The notes beneath the pieces are model-generated. The model was given only the letters and a program-made list of their open reading frames with translations. It did not search any database and was not told where the DNA came from. The position numbers were made by a program, and so were the translations under genes. This document shows, piece after piece, positions 33,953-42,798 of a stretch of DNA of 64,000 nt (position 1 is its first letter; every line of letters starts with the position of its first letter). This DNA comes from Bradyrhizobium sp. 132 (GTDB lineage Bacteria; Pseudomonadota; Alphaproteobacteria; Rhizobiales; Xanthobacteraceae). The stretch is taken from positions 124,001 through 188,000 of the forward strand of contig NZ_JADPKY010000158.1 in assembly GCF_023074185.1 (NCBI RefSeq), written 5' to 3'.

Positions 33953-33978
33953 GGCGGATTACGCTGCGCTAATCCGCC
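33953..33978. repeat. Short perfect hairpin (GGCGGATTA repeat)
   Basis: GGCGGATTA (33953-33961) and TAATCCGCC (33970-33978) form a perfect 9-bp stem with loop CGCTGCGC. Upstream, GCGTAACCCGCC at 33913-33924 resembles part of the same element. It is in the 156-base gap between two minus-strand genes, just after the acyl-CoA synthetase stop, and could terminate its transcript. Elements of this pattern are dispersed in bradyrhizobial DNA to my knowledge. Confidence 0.65.
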
Positions 33979-33988
33979 TTACGCGACA

Positions 33989-36208
33989 TCAATGCCCGGC
34001 GGCGCGTTTGGCCGCAGCATTGTTCAGCACGATCAGGGCATCGACGGCGACGCCTGTTTTGGCATTGATTAGGAACGGATTGACGTCGATCGAGGCGATC
34101 CGGTCGCCGGCGTCCGCGATCAGATTGGACAGGCCGACCAGCGCTTTCACCGCGGAGGCCTCGTGCAAGGCCGGCTTGCCGCGATACCCACGCATCTTGA
34201 TGCCGGCCTTGGTGCGGCCGATCAGAAGCCGCGCCTCGGCCTCGTCCAGTGGCGCACCGGCGAGCGCCACGTCCTTCATCAGCTCGATGTCGATGCCGCC
34301 GGTGCCGAACAGCACGACCGGACCCATTTCGGCATCGAGCGAGGCCCCGACCACGAGCTCGAGATCGGCCTTGACCTGTTGCGCGATCAGAATGCCGTCA
34401 AGCTTCGGTTTGCCCTTCTGCTTGTTCACCCGCGCGGTGATGTCGGCGAACGCCTTTTTGACCTCGGCCGGGTTGTTGAGATTCAGCACCACGCCGCCGA
34501 TGTCTGATTTGTGCAGAATCTCGGCGCTGACGAGTTTGGCCACGACAGGGAAGCCGATCTGCTTGGCGATCTTCACGGCCTCGGCTGCCGTCTGTGCGAT
34601 TGCCTCCTTCGAGATCGGGATGCCATAGGCCTTCAGGAGCCTCTTGGAGGCGACCTCGTCGAGCGCGGCGCCGGTTGCCGATTTCAGCGCCTTTTCGAGC
34701 ACGGCACGCGCGGCAGGCTTCGAGCTGGAGACGATATCGGGCACTTCCTTGCGCAGCTTGGCGTAGTCGAGCAGCGACTTGATCGCGGTCACCGCGCGAT
34801 CCATCCCCTGCATGACAGCGAGATGCGGCAGCGATTTGCGCAAGGTCTTGGTGAACTCGGTGAAGCCGATCGACATCGCGCTGATATAGATCACCGGCTT
34901 GCCGGCCCGGCTCGCCATTTCGTTGACGATGCGCAGGTTGCGCTCGCGCAGCTCGTGCGGCGCCTTTGGCAGCTCCGCATCGATGATGACGATATCGATA
35001 TCGGGGTCTTCGATCATCAGCTCGATCGATTTCATGTAGACGGAGGGATCGACCACCGCCGCAAAGCCGGCGTCGAGCGGATTGCCGACGATCGAGCCTG
35101 GGCCGAGCATTTTTGCCAACTCGGAGCCGACGTGCGGGCTTAGCGGCGCAAAATTCAGGCCTGCGGCATAGAAGGCGTCGAGCAGCATGCCACGCTTACC
35201 GCCAGATAGCGTCACCGCGGCAAGCCGGTCGCCTTCGGGCACCGCGGCATGGACGAAGCATTCCGTGGTCTCGATCAACTCGTCGAGCCCGCCGACTCTG
35301 ATCACTCCTTCGCGCGTTGCGATGGCGTCGAACGTCTCGATCGAGCCCGCGAGCGCGCCGGTGTGCGCCATCGCCGCCGCGCGGCCGCCCTCGGAGGCCC
35401 CGAGCTTGAGCGCGATCACCGGTTTGCTCGCGGCGCGCGCCGCCTTGCAGGCGTCCCGGAAAGCCTTGGTGTTGCGCACGCCTTCGAGGTAAACCACGAT
35501 CACCTTGATGCTCGGATCCTCGGCGAAATAGCGCATCAGGTCCGGCGTCTCGAGCCCGGCCTCGTTGCCGGTCGTCACCATGTAGCCGACCCCGACGCCG
35601 CGATCTTCCAGTGCCTGGCGGATCGCCATGACGATGGCGCCCGATTGTCCGGCAATCGCCACCGCTCCCTGTTCCATGGTGACGATACGGTCGTCGATAT
35701 TGGTGAAGAGCTTTTCGCCGGCGCTCAAATTGCCGAGGCAGTTCGGGCCGGTGACCGCCAATCCCGTCTCGCGCACGGCCGCTTGCAGTTCAGCGGCGAG
35801 CTTCTGGCTTTCCTCATCCTGCAACTCGCTGAAGCCCGAGGTGACGATGGTGGCCGAGCGCGCGCCGGCCGCGGCGGCATCGCGGATCACCTGCACGGCA
35901 AAGCGCGCCGGGACCAGCACCAGCACGTGATCGGGCTTTTCCGGGAGGCTGGCAAAGTCTTTGTAGCAGGGGACGCCCCAAATGCTGTCGCGTTTGGTGT
36001 TGACCGGATAGAGCCCGCCCTCGTAGCCGTATTTGACCAGATTGTTCCAGATGCGCTCGGCATAGTTGCCGGGCTTGTCGGTCGCGCCCACCAGCACGAT
36101 GTTGTGCGGGTGCAGCATGGCGTGGATGCGCTTGACGATATCGTTCGCATCGGGCGGTGGAGACCACGGGCGCGGAGAAACGGACGCAGCAGACACCGGG
36201 GCTTCCAT
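33989..36208 (-). CDS. NDP-forming acyl-CoA synthetase (acetate--CoA ligase, ADP-forming type)
   Basis: A 739-residue single-chain enzyme. Order: CoA-binding domain (NIVLVGATDKPGNYAERIWN), succinyl-CoA ligase-like domains with the phosphorylated His in AAAMAHTGALAGS, and a C-terminal ATP-grasp domain (LLKAYGIPISKEAI, VVAKLVSAEILHKSDIGGVV). It converts an acyl-CoA with ADP and phosphate to acid and ATP, or the reverse. Bacterial homologues act on acetate, propionate, feruloyl or other acids, so the substrate is open. It lacks the N-acetyltransferase domain found in Pat-like relatives. Gene alone on its strand. Confidence 0.9.
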   Translation of the reverse strand: MEAPVSAASVSPRPWSPPPDANDIVKRIHAMLHPHNIVLVGATDKPGNYAERIWNNLVKYGYEGGLYPVNTKRDSIWGVPCYKDFASLPEKPDHVLVLVPARFAVQVIRDAAAAGARSATIVTSGFSELQDEESQKLAAELQAAVRETGLAVTGPNCLGNLSAGEKLFTNIDDRIVTMEQGAVAIAGQSGAIVMAIRQALEDRGVGVGYMVTTGNEAGLETPDLMRYFAEDPSIKVIVVYLEGVRNTKAFRDACKAARAASKPVIALKLGASEGGRAAAMAHTGALAGSIETFDAIATREGVIRVGGLDELIETTECFVHAAVPEGDRLAAVTLSGGKRGMLLDAFYAAGLNFAPLSPHVGSELAKMLGPGSIVGNPLDAGFAAVVDPSVYMKSIELMIEDPDIDIVIIDAELPKAPHELRERNLRIVNEMASRAGKPVIYISAMSIGFTEFTKTLRKSLPHLAVMQGMDRAVTAIKSLLDYAKLRKEVPDIVSSSKPAARAVLEKALKSATGAALDEVASKRLLKAYGIPISKEAIAQTAAEAVKIAKQIGFPVVAKLVSAEILHKSDIGGVVLNLNNPAEVKKAFADITARVNKQKGKPKLDGILIAQQVKADLELVVGASLDAEMGPVVLFGTGGIDIELMKDVALAGAPLDEAEARLLIGRTKAGIKMRGYRGKPALHEASAVKALVGLSNLIADAGDRIASIDVNPFLINAKTGVAVDALIVLNNAAAKRAAGH

Positions 36209-36244
36209 GGCGTGACCTCACCTGTTGTTGTTCTTGGCGGCGCG

Positions 36245-36703
36245 TCACGCTGTTCTATGGGGAGTTGTTGGGAGTGGCAACCGTAAGCGTGTTAATGCCG
36301 CGCGATGGAATGAGCGATGCATCCTGCACCAGAACATCGTCTCGTGCGGAATGTAGTCGGCATATCGCAACGCCTCGCCGTCATGGGGCGGTAGCACGGC
36401 GCGGCCCACTTCGAGTCCCTCGCGATCGACGAAGACGCGGTGGCCGTAGACAAGGTCGATATGCGGATGGGCCATGAAGTAGTTCGCGACACAGGCAAGT
36501 GTCCCGGGCAGCAGCATGTCGTCGCTGTTGAGATAGGCCATGATCTCGCTATCGCTGCCGGCGAAGCCGAGATTGATGGCGCTGGACTGCCCCTTGTCTG
36601 GTTCGCTCTTCCAACTCAGGCTTTCGCCGCGGCTCTTCAGGAGATCGAGCGTGCCGTCGATCGAGGCGCCGTCCTGCACGTGATAATTCAGGTTCGGATA
36701 GGT
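36245..36703 (-). pseudogene. Glycosyltransferase family 2 remnant (both ends missing)
   Basis: Coding-strand translation gives TYPNLNYHVQDGASIDGT and SSAINLGFAGSDSEIMAYLNSDD, the core of a GT2 enzyme with the metal-binding DD near the LNSDDMLLPG line, continuing to YIPHETMFWCRM. There a real GT2 protein would continue for another 100 residues or more, but the frame turns into unrelated HRSFHRAALTRL and stops. At the 5' side a TAG precedes TYPNL immediately (36704-36706), and the N-terminal strand with the SVIIP-type motif is absent. It is a dead fragment. A second GT2 relic lies at 40834-41425. Confidence 0.8.
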
Positions 36704-36808
36704 CTACCGGCGAGGACGCCAGTTCAGCGCTTCCATGAGCGGGAACGTCCGGTGGATCGGGTACGGATTGAGGGGGCGATTACTCCCGGACGGGCCGATT
36801 GCAAACTG

Positions 36809-37378
36809 CTATTCATAGGCTGCCATCAAGGTGGCATGCAGCACGTAGCGCTCCGGACCGGACGTGACGGCGTCGAACGGCCAGCAGGTGGCGAGCACGA
36901 GTTCGGCATCCCGTGCCGCAGGATCGATGCCCGAGGCATCGAAGCGAACCACAGCGGAGGAATCCGCGCGATAGCGAAAGTGTTCACCGGCACTGCGTGT
37001 GACATCGATCACATCACCAATGGCGACATTCCGCAGGAAACGGAAATGAGTGTCGCGGTGCGCTGCATATACGGCAACACCACGCTCGCCCGCGTCAGCC
37101 GTTTGGCGGATATGGCCGGGTCCAAAAGCAAGCGCCTGGCCGCTGATACCTTCCAGCACAATCGCGCTGGCGCCGATCCGCCTCACCTCGATCCGCGCGA
37201 CCGGCCAGGTATCAGCCCATGACCATGGCTTGACCACCTCGCCGGTCGCAACGCTCCGGTCGAACGCGTGCTCCAGCAGCACCTGCGCGAGCCACGCTTT
37301 GGCATGGATATAGGCGCCGTCGCCGAACAGGATGACGCCGATCAGCGCGAGAACCATGGGAGAGATGAAGCGGGGCAT
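36809..37378 (-). CDS. Class GN-type sortase (Gram-negative sortase)
   Basis: A 189-residue membrane-anchored transpeptidase: hydrophobic N-terminus (residues 5-20), then a sortase beta-barrel with His107 in YAAHRDTHF, Cys165 in LATCWPF and Arg177 in GPERYVLHA, the complete catalytic triad. It belongs to the proteobacterial sortases that occur as single copies beside one VIT/VWA substrate, here at 37578-39839 on the same strand and upstream. It should cleave the target at LPKTA and transfer it to an unknown amine. The ATG at 37378 is preferred with GGGA upstream; an ATG six codons earlier would fall inside a palindromic repeat. Confidence 0.9.
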   Translation of the reverse strand: MPRFISPMVLALIGVILFGDGAYIHAKAWLAQVLLEHAFDRSVATGEVVKPWSWADTWPVARIEVRRIGASAIVLEGISGQALAFGPGHIRQTADAGERGVAVYAAHRDTHFRFLRNVAIGDVIDVTRSAGEHFRYRADSSAVVRFDASGIDPAARDAELVLATCWPFDAVTSGPERYVLHATLMAAYE

Positions 37379-37390
37379 GGCATATTTTCC

Positions 37391-37472
37391 CGTCATTGCG
37401 AGGAGCGAAGCGACGAAGCAATCCGGACTGCGTCCCTGGAGGGATTTCTGGATTGCTTCGCTTCGCTCGCAA
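37391..37472. repeat. Palindromic repeat (family B), copy 1
   Basis: CGTCATTGCGAG at the left (37391-37402) would normally face CTCGCAATGACG, but here only CTCGCAA (37466-37472) remains. The inner arms CGAAGCAATCC (37414-37424) and GGATTGCTTCG (37450-37460) are perfect. Two fuller copies are at 49635-49720 and 53335-53420. It lies between the sortase target and the sortase, touching the sortase start. Confidence 0.8.
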
Positions 37473-37577
37473 ACTGCGAATTCGGTTGAGGCGGCATGTT
37501 CAAAAAAGGCGCGCGCGGTCGTTGCTTTGGGACGGGCAGCCGCGCGCGCTAACAGAGGAGATCGGGGGGCTCCTCTC

Positions 37578-39839
37578 TCAAGCGACGTCAGTGAGCAAGG
37601 TCTGACGTCGGTCGAACACGAACAGGATCAGGGCGAGCACGACCAGCATCAGGCCTGCGATCATCTTCAACTCGGCCGATGTCGCGGTCTTGGGCAGGCG
37701 GATCGCATCCGGTGCGGCGGGTGTCGGCCGCCTCGTGGCCGGCTGGTTGCGGGCATCGGCGTGACGTTCGCGGAGCTGCGTCGGGACCTGCGGTCGTTCG
37801 CCAAAGACCTTCGCGAAATCCCAGCCGGCCGGCAGGTTGATCGGCAATTCGCTGAGCTTGAGCGGCTCGCCTTCGGGACGGCTCGGCGTTTTGTCCACCG
37901 CGACGAGGCTGGTGAGCCGCGTGACGATCTGATGGTCGAGCGCCAGCGTCAGGATCGCCTTGTCGGAGTCTTCGGGAGTCATCTCGTGCAGGGTGCGCGC
38001 CACTTCGGCATCGTCGATCTTGCGCTTGGCCCAGAGCTTCGACAGGCCTTTGCCTTCGGCTGCATTTTGCAGCGGCAGCGTCACCGACCATGGACGGTCG
38101 CCGACGCGGCCCCTAATCTCGACCGAGCCTGCGAGCTTGTCGAGCTTTGCCGCCAGCACCAGCGGCTCGTCGCGATAGACGTCGGGAATGATCGCCGGTG
38201 TGACGTCGGGCTTTGCTTCGGAGAACTTTGCGCTGAGGCCGGTCACGGCCGGGTTCTCGAGCTTGGTGAACAGGCCGCGCATGCGCTCCTCGACCTGCTC
38301 GACGGAGCCGATATGAGTGAAGGCACCGCGACCGAGCTCGGCGGCGCGCGTCATCAGATAGGTGTTGGGCGCGGACCCGATGCCGACCATGAACACGCGC
38401 GAGCGGGCGCGCATCGCCGTAATCGTTTCGAACAATTGCTGCTCGTTGCCGATCGCGCCGTCGGTCAAGAACACGATTTGGCGAACCATGCCGGTATCGC
38501 CGAGCTTGTCGGTCAGCGCGGCCCGCATCGCCGGCACCATCTCGGTGCCGCCACGCGCCTGCAGCGCACTGACGAACGAGGTGGCTTCACCGACGCGCGC
38601 GGCATCCGCCGGCACGGAGGCCGGAAACAGCACGTCCATGGTGTCGTCGAAACGGATGACGTTGAAACGGTCGGTCGGCTGGAGACGGGAGAGCGCGTAG
38701 GTGAGGCTCGCCTTGGCCTGAACGATCGACGTGCCGCCCATCGAGCCGGAATTGTCGATCACGAACACCACTTCGCGCGGCAGTAGCTTCTGCGTTGCCT
38801 GCTCGGCGGCGGGCGGAGTGACGAAAGCGAGCAAATAATCGGCGTCGCCGACGCGTTCGCGGAACAGACCGACCGACGGCGCCTTTACAGCGGCCGGCTT
38901 CCAGGTCAGTTCGAAATCGCGGTCGGCAGGCACGGCACCGTCGGCAAGCGTAACGATTCGCGTCGTGTCGTCCGGATTCGCGACCTTGACGTTATGGTGC
39001 GGGCTCTTGACCTCGCCGAGCGCAAAGCCGGCATTCAGGCGCACCCTGATGCTGGTCGGATTGACCGGCGCATTCCTGGCGGGATCCAGCACGGGCGGGG
39101 AGATACGGTCGCGGTCCGGCACCGGGTCCGAATTCGTCGCGCCCCAACCGGAGCCGTCGTTGCGGAAGTCGACGCTCTGGACGATCGGCGTCGGATTGTA
39201 GCGTGGTCCGACCACCAGCGGCAGGCGCAGCGAATATTCGTTGCCGGATTGGTGCACCGGCTCCTGATATTCGATCTGCACCAGCACGGTTTCGCCGGGG
39301 CCGATATTGGCGACCGAGTTGGTGAAGATGTTCGGCCGCTCCTGTTCGGTGAGCGCGGCCTTCCGGCCGGCGCGGCGCGCCGCTTCATAGATCACGCGCG
39401 CCTGCTGCCGCTCCTTGATGTCGCCGATGATGACGCGGTCGCCGACCACCATCTTCAGCGTATCGACGGCACCGCCGGTGGGGAGCGGATAGACATAGGT
39501 CGCCTCGACCCAGTCGCTGGTCGGGTTGCGGAAGACTTGAGTGACGCGGGAGCGCAGCGTCGGGCCCGATACCGTGATGTCGACGTCGATGCCGAGGCGG
39601 ATCGCTTCGGTGTAGGCGCCGTCCTCCTTCAGGAGGAGAGATCCGGATTTGGCGTCGCCGGGCTGGAGCAGGCTGGCCTGCTCCGTCGTCGCCGACCAGC
39701 CCGGCTCGAAGCTCACCAGCAGCGCCACGAAGGCGACCAGCGCCACCGCGATGCCCTGCACCAGAAGAAACAATCCGACCTTGATCAGCCGCCCCAGCAT
39801 GGGGTGCTCGTCGCTCTCCATCGTGTCGTAGGTGTCCAT
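37578..39839 (-). CDS. Sortase target protein with VIT and VWA domains
   Basis: A 753-residue protein: N-terminal membrane segment (20-42), VIT domain (about 75-205, with RSRVTQVFRNPTSDWVEATY and YPLPTGGAVDTL), von Willebrand A domain (about 355-530) with a full MIDAS line DNSGSMGG and FLTDGAIGN, and a C-terminal sorting signal: LPKTA (715-719), hydrophobic helix (725-742) and basic RR. This matches the dedicated substrate of Gram-negative class GN sortases. The ATG at 39839 follows GGAGCAGG. Two membrane segments leave the VIT-VWA body in the periplasm until the C-terminus is cut. Its partner and biological purpose are unknown. Confidence 0.92.
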   Translation of the reverse strand: MDTYDTMESDEHPMLGRLIKVGLFLLVQGIAVALVAFVALLVSFEPGWSATTEQASLLQPGDAKSGSLLLKEDGAYTEAIRLGIDVDITVSGPTLRSRVTQVFRNPTSDWVEATYVYPLPTGGAVDTLKMVVGDRVIIGDIKERQQARVIYEAARRAGRKAALTEQERPNIFTNSVANIGPGETVLVQIEYQEPVHQSGNEYSLRLPLVVGPRYNPTPIVQSVDFRNDGSGWGATNSDPVPDRDRISPPVLDPARNAPVNPTSIRVRLNAGFALGEVKSPHHNVKVANPDDTTRIVTLADGAVPADRDFELTWKPAAVKAPSVGLFRERVGDADYLLAFVTPPAAEQATQKLLPREVVFVIDNSGSMGGTSIVQAKASLTYALSRLQPTDRFNVIRFDDTMDVLFPASVPADAARVGEATSFVSALQARGGTEMVPAMRAALTDKLGDTGMVRQIVFLTDGAIGNEQQLFETITAMRARSRVFMVGIGSAPNTYLMTRAAELGRGAFTHIGSVEQVEERMRGLFTKLENPAVTGLSAKFSEAKPDVTPAIIPDVYRDEPLVLAAKLDKLAGSVEIRGRVGDRPWSVTLPLQNAAEGKGLSKLWAKRKIDDAEVARTLHEMTPEDSDKAILTLALDHQIVTRLTSLVAVDKTPSRPEGEPLKLSELPINLPAGWDFAKVFGERPQVPTQLRERHADARNQPATRRPTPAAPDAIRLPKTATSAELKMIAGLMLVVLALILFVFDRRQTLLTDVA

Positions 39840-40025
39840 TTGGCCTGCTCCCACAGCATGTTTGCTGGTTCTCAGCATCCGCCGGGACGGCCCGATTTCG
39901 CGAGCAGAATGATCGGCAATGTTCCGCCGCGGCTGGCCCGCGTTGGCCGCCTCTGCGGCAGCCAAGTGTGATTTTGTGCTGGTTTGTCCGCCCTGCTAGA
40001 ATGGCCGTCCTGGAGCGGGGCCACG

Positions 40026-40796
40026 ATGCAGACCCAAGACAAATTCGCCGACAAGCAGCTTTCGGACGAGCAGAGCCGCGAGATTGCGGAAACCATTCGC
40101 GAGGAGCTGGCCAGACGCCGGATCTCGCGGCAGGCGCTGGCCGAGCAGGCCAAGCTCAGCCTGTCGACGCTGGAGAAGGTGCTCGGCGGCCGGCGGCCGT
40201 TCACGCTGGCGACCACGGTGCGGCTGGAGCAGGCGCTGGGCGTCTCCTTGCGCAAGAGTCCCGTCGTGGCGACGCCTCCGGCCGCAAGCGATGTCGCGCC
40301 TGATAGCCTCGGCTCCTATGCCCATCGCGCGGTGACCTGGATCGAGGACGTCTACATCACGCTGCGCCCGTCGTTCGGCGACAAGGACGCAATCTTCGCC
40401 TACCGCACCGAGATCGTCTGGGAGCCAAAGGTCTCTTCACTGGTATTCCGCGAGGGTGAGCGGACCGATGCCGCCTATGAGCACACCGGCGAGGTCGCGG
40501 TGCCGCATCAGTCCGGCTTCATCTATCTCGTCATCATCAAGCACGGCCAGCATCGCGTGATCACAGTGTCGCGGCCGACGGTTGCGGGCGAGATGTACGG
40601 AATCATATCGACGCTCCGCGCCGGCCCCGGCTCGCAGCTGACGCCGATCGCAGCGCCGATCGCCTACGTGCCGCTCCGGAACTTCCCGAAGCCCTCGCTG
40701 GGACGGGTCGCGCCCGGCGACGCCAATCATGAATTGTACCAAAAGCATCTGCGTCGCACGGTCGACGAATCGTTCGCGCTGTTTCTGTCGGCATAG
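40026..40796 (+). CDS. XRE-family transcriptional regulator with C-terminal sensor-like domain
   Basis: A 256-residue protein. The N-terminal helix-turn-helix (about 20-70) reads ARRRISRQALAEQAKLSLST then LEKVLGGRRPFTLATTVRLE. The C-terminal 150 residues (YAHRAVTWIEDVYITLRPSF, then a beta-rich stretch) are not a family I can name, and probably bind a ligand. The ATG at 40026 is preceded by GGAGCGGGG. It is divergent from the sortase target, with 186 bases between, and is the natural candidate to control that operon. Confidence 0.85.
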   Translation: MQTQDKFADKQLSDEQSREIAETIREELARRRISRQALAEQAKLSLSTLEKVLGGRRPFTLATTVRLEQALGVSLRKSPVVATPPAASDVAPDSLGSYAHRAVTWIEDVYITLRPSFGDKDAIFAYRTEIVWEPKVSSLVFREGERTDAAYEHTGEVAVPHQSGFIYLVIIKHGQHRVITVSRPTVAGEMYGIISTLRAGPGSQLTPIAAPIAYVPLRNFPKPSLGRVAPGDANHELYQKHLRRTVDESFALFLSA

Positions 40797-40833
40797 TCCG
40801 CGAGCACTATCCGGAATGGCATCGCAAACGTCT

Positions 40834-41425
40834 ATGAAAGAAGGCATGCAGGACGTGCCCGCACCATTCGGCGGTGAATCGCCGCTGTTCTCCGTCATCA
40901 TCCCCCTCGAACATTATCGCGGACAGCGGGAGCTGTCCTGGCGTGGCAGAGGCCGCCATGTACCAGGCCGACATCGAGTTCGGCATGAAGCAACATCCCT
41001 GGCGCTAGGTGCTGGATCAGTGCTTCTCGGCGCGCGCACAGCAGCGCGTCTCGCGGCCGCACGCGCGCGCGGTCTTGACCGCGCTGAAGCGCGTCGGGTC
41101 AAGTCACACGTTCCGCTGGAGCGAGCCGCAGGCTGCCGTGCGGATCAAGGGAGAGCCGGGCCACAACACCGTCCGCCTTCCGAGCCCTGCGCTTCGCGCG
41201 CCACTTGACAGGATCGGAACGCATTTCTACCTCGACGGCGCGCCGATCGATCCCGAAGCGATCGTGACCGGTTGCGACAGCTACACGCTGAGTGTCGATT
41301 TTCCGCCAACCGGCATCGCCACTCTTGCGTGGTCATGCCCCGTGCTCAGGGGTCTCGGAGATTCGCGTCGCCTCGGCCTGTCCCATCGTGGCGATCGACG
41401 TTGGCCAGGACATCCCGCAGGCTGA
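40834..41425 (+). pseudogene. Glycosyltransferase relic (N-terminal and C-terminal pieces)
   Basis: Disjoint pieces of one glycosyltransferase can be read. The N-terminal MQDVPAPFGGESPLFSVIIP opens the family 2 fold, then breaks off. A later piece AAMYQADIEFGMKQHPWR ends at a TAG (41006-41008) where a residue is expected, followed by a C-terminal domain with AVRIKGEPGHNTVRLPSPAL and RIGTHFYLDGAPIDPEAI. A last frameshift near 41380 moves the end (IVAIDVGQDIP) to another frame. The gene has lost its catalytic centre and cannot be functional. It lies on the far side of the sortase locus from the other relic, in the opposite orientation. Confidence 0.72.
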
Positions 41426-41490
41426 ATGCGCCGAAAGAGAATAGCGGCCCTTCGGCCGCTATTCTGCATCTGCATATATTTTCAGTCGAA

Positions 41491-42711
41491 CTAGCCGCCT
41501 GTCTCGGCGCTGATGATATCGCCGAACAGCTCCCACTGGCCCTTCTTGAACCGCCACATTTTGAGCTGCTCGATCGGCGCGAAGTCCGTGGACGAGGTGT
41601 TGATCTTGATGCCCGGGATCAGCGTGTCGGGGACGAAGTCCTTGAGGCTCGCGGCCTGCTTCATCACGTTCTCACGGGTCAGATTGTCGCCCGACTGCTT
41701 CAGCACCTGCACCATGGTCTGGGCCGCGGCATAGGCGTACACCAGATTAGCGTCCGAAATGTTCGCACCGGGCATGTATTTGTCGACGAAGACCATGAAT
41801 TTCTTCATACCCTCATCGTCCTTCCACTGCGGATCCGACGCGTCCTTCAGGTAGCCGGCCGACAGCACACCTTCGGATGCCTCGAGGCCGGCCGGCTTCA
41901 TCACCGCGCCGATCGACACCGAGACGTCGGTCATCAGGTGCATCGGCTTCCACTCCAGTTCCGCAATCTTCTTGATCGCCTGTGCCGCAAACTTCGGGGT
42001 CGCGATGTTGACGAAGACGTCGGCGCCGGTGCCCTTGAGCTTGACGATATGGGCATCGATCGAAGGCTCCGATGTCTCGTAACTCTCTTCCGCCACGATC
42101 ATTTTCGATGCCTTGTCGCCGAACACGTCCTTGATGCCGGCGAGGTAGTCTTTGCCGAAATCGTCATTGGCATAGAAGATCGCGACCTTCGCGTCCGGCT
42201 TCTCCTTCAAAATATACTTGGCGAAGATCTGTGCCTCGACGCGGTAGCTGGGCTGGAAGCCCATGGTCCAGGGAAAGTTCTTCGGATCGTTCCACTTGCT
42301 GGCACCTGTGGCGAGAAACAGTTGCGGCACTTTCTTGGAATTGTGATATTTCTGCACGGCGGTCTGGGTTGGCGTGCCCAGCGCGTTGAACACCAGAAAG
42401 ACCTCGTCGCTCTCGATCAGCTTGCGGATCTGCTCAACGGTCTTCGGCGGCGAGTAGCCGTCATCGTAGGAGATCCAGTTGATCTTGCGGCCATTGATGC
42501 CACCCTGATCGTTGATCATCTTGAAATAGGCTTCCTCGGTCTTGCCGATGACGCCGTAGGCGGAAGCCGGGCCGGAATAGGCCTCGACATTGCCGATCTT
42601 GATCTCGGTGTCGGTGACACCGGTGTCGTACGCTTTTTGCGCATACGCGGTTTGGGTTGTGAGCAGCGCCAACGCTGTTGTTGCGGCAAGCAGGGAGAGT
42701 TTCTTGTTCAT
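41491..42711 (-). CDS. Liv-type (branched-chain amino acid family) ABC transporter substrate-binding protein
   Basis: A 406-residue periplasmic binding protein. Signal peptide MNKKLSLLAATTALALLTTQ is cleaved near AYAQKA; the family start TDTEIKIGNVEAYSGPASAY and INDQGGINGRKINWISYDDG follow. LivK-type proteins in Bradyrhizobium bind amino acids, but also aromatic acids, amides and urea. Here no permease or ATPase gene is adjacent; the next gene is an acyl-CoA ligase on the same strand, hinting that the ligand is a carboxylic acid destined for CoA activation. AAGGAATTTTC precedes the ATG at 42711. Confidence 0.9.
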   Translation of the reverse strand: MNKKLSLLAATTALALLTTQTAYAQKAYDTGVTDTEIKIGNVEAYSGPASAYGVIGKTEEAYFKMINDQGGINGRKINWISYDDGYSPPKTVEQIRKLIESDEVFLVFNALGTPTQTAVQKYHNSKKVPQLFLATGASKWNDPKNFPWTMGFQPSYRVEAQIFAKYILKEKPDAKVAIFYANDDFGKDYLAGIKDVFGDKASKMIVAEESYETSEPSIDAHIVKLKGTGADVFVNIATPKFAAQAIKKIAELEWKPMHLMTDVSVSIGAVMKPAGLEASEGVLSAGYLKDASDPQWKDDEGMKKFMVFVDKYMPGANISDANLVYAYAAAQTMVQVLKQSGDNLTRENVMKQAASLKDFVPDTLIPGIKINTSSTDFAPIEQLKMWRFKKGQWELFGDIISAETGG

Positions 42712-42798
42712 GAAAATTCCTTGAAATTCCTTGGGGTTCTTCCGGGTTGGAGCAGGCACGTCGAAAAAAGAAAAGCGCCCGCGAGTGGGGCGCTTTGA

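Noticed and set aside
33989..36208. Protein lysine acetyltransferase of the Pat/YfiQ type
   Set aside because: The ADP-forming synthetase domains are intact with the phospho-His line, but there is no N-acetyltransferase domain at either end.
36245..36703. An active glycosyltransferase
   Set aside because: N-terminal strand and C-terminal third are missing, a stop precedes the first conserved line, and the end is unrelated sequence.
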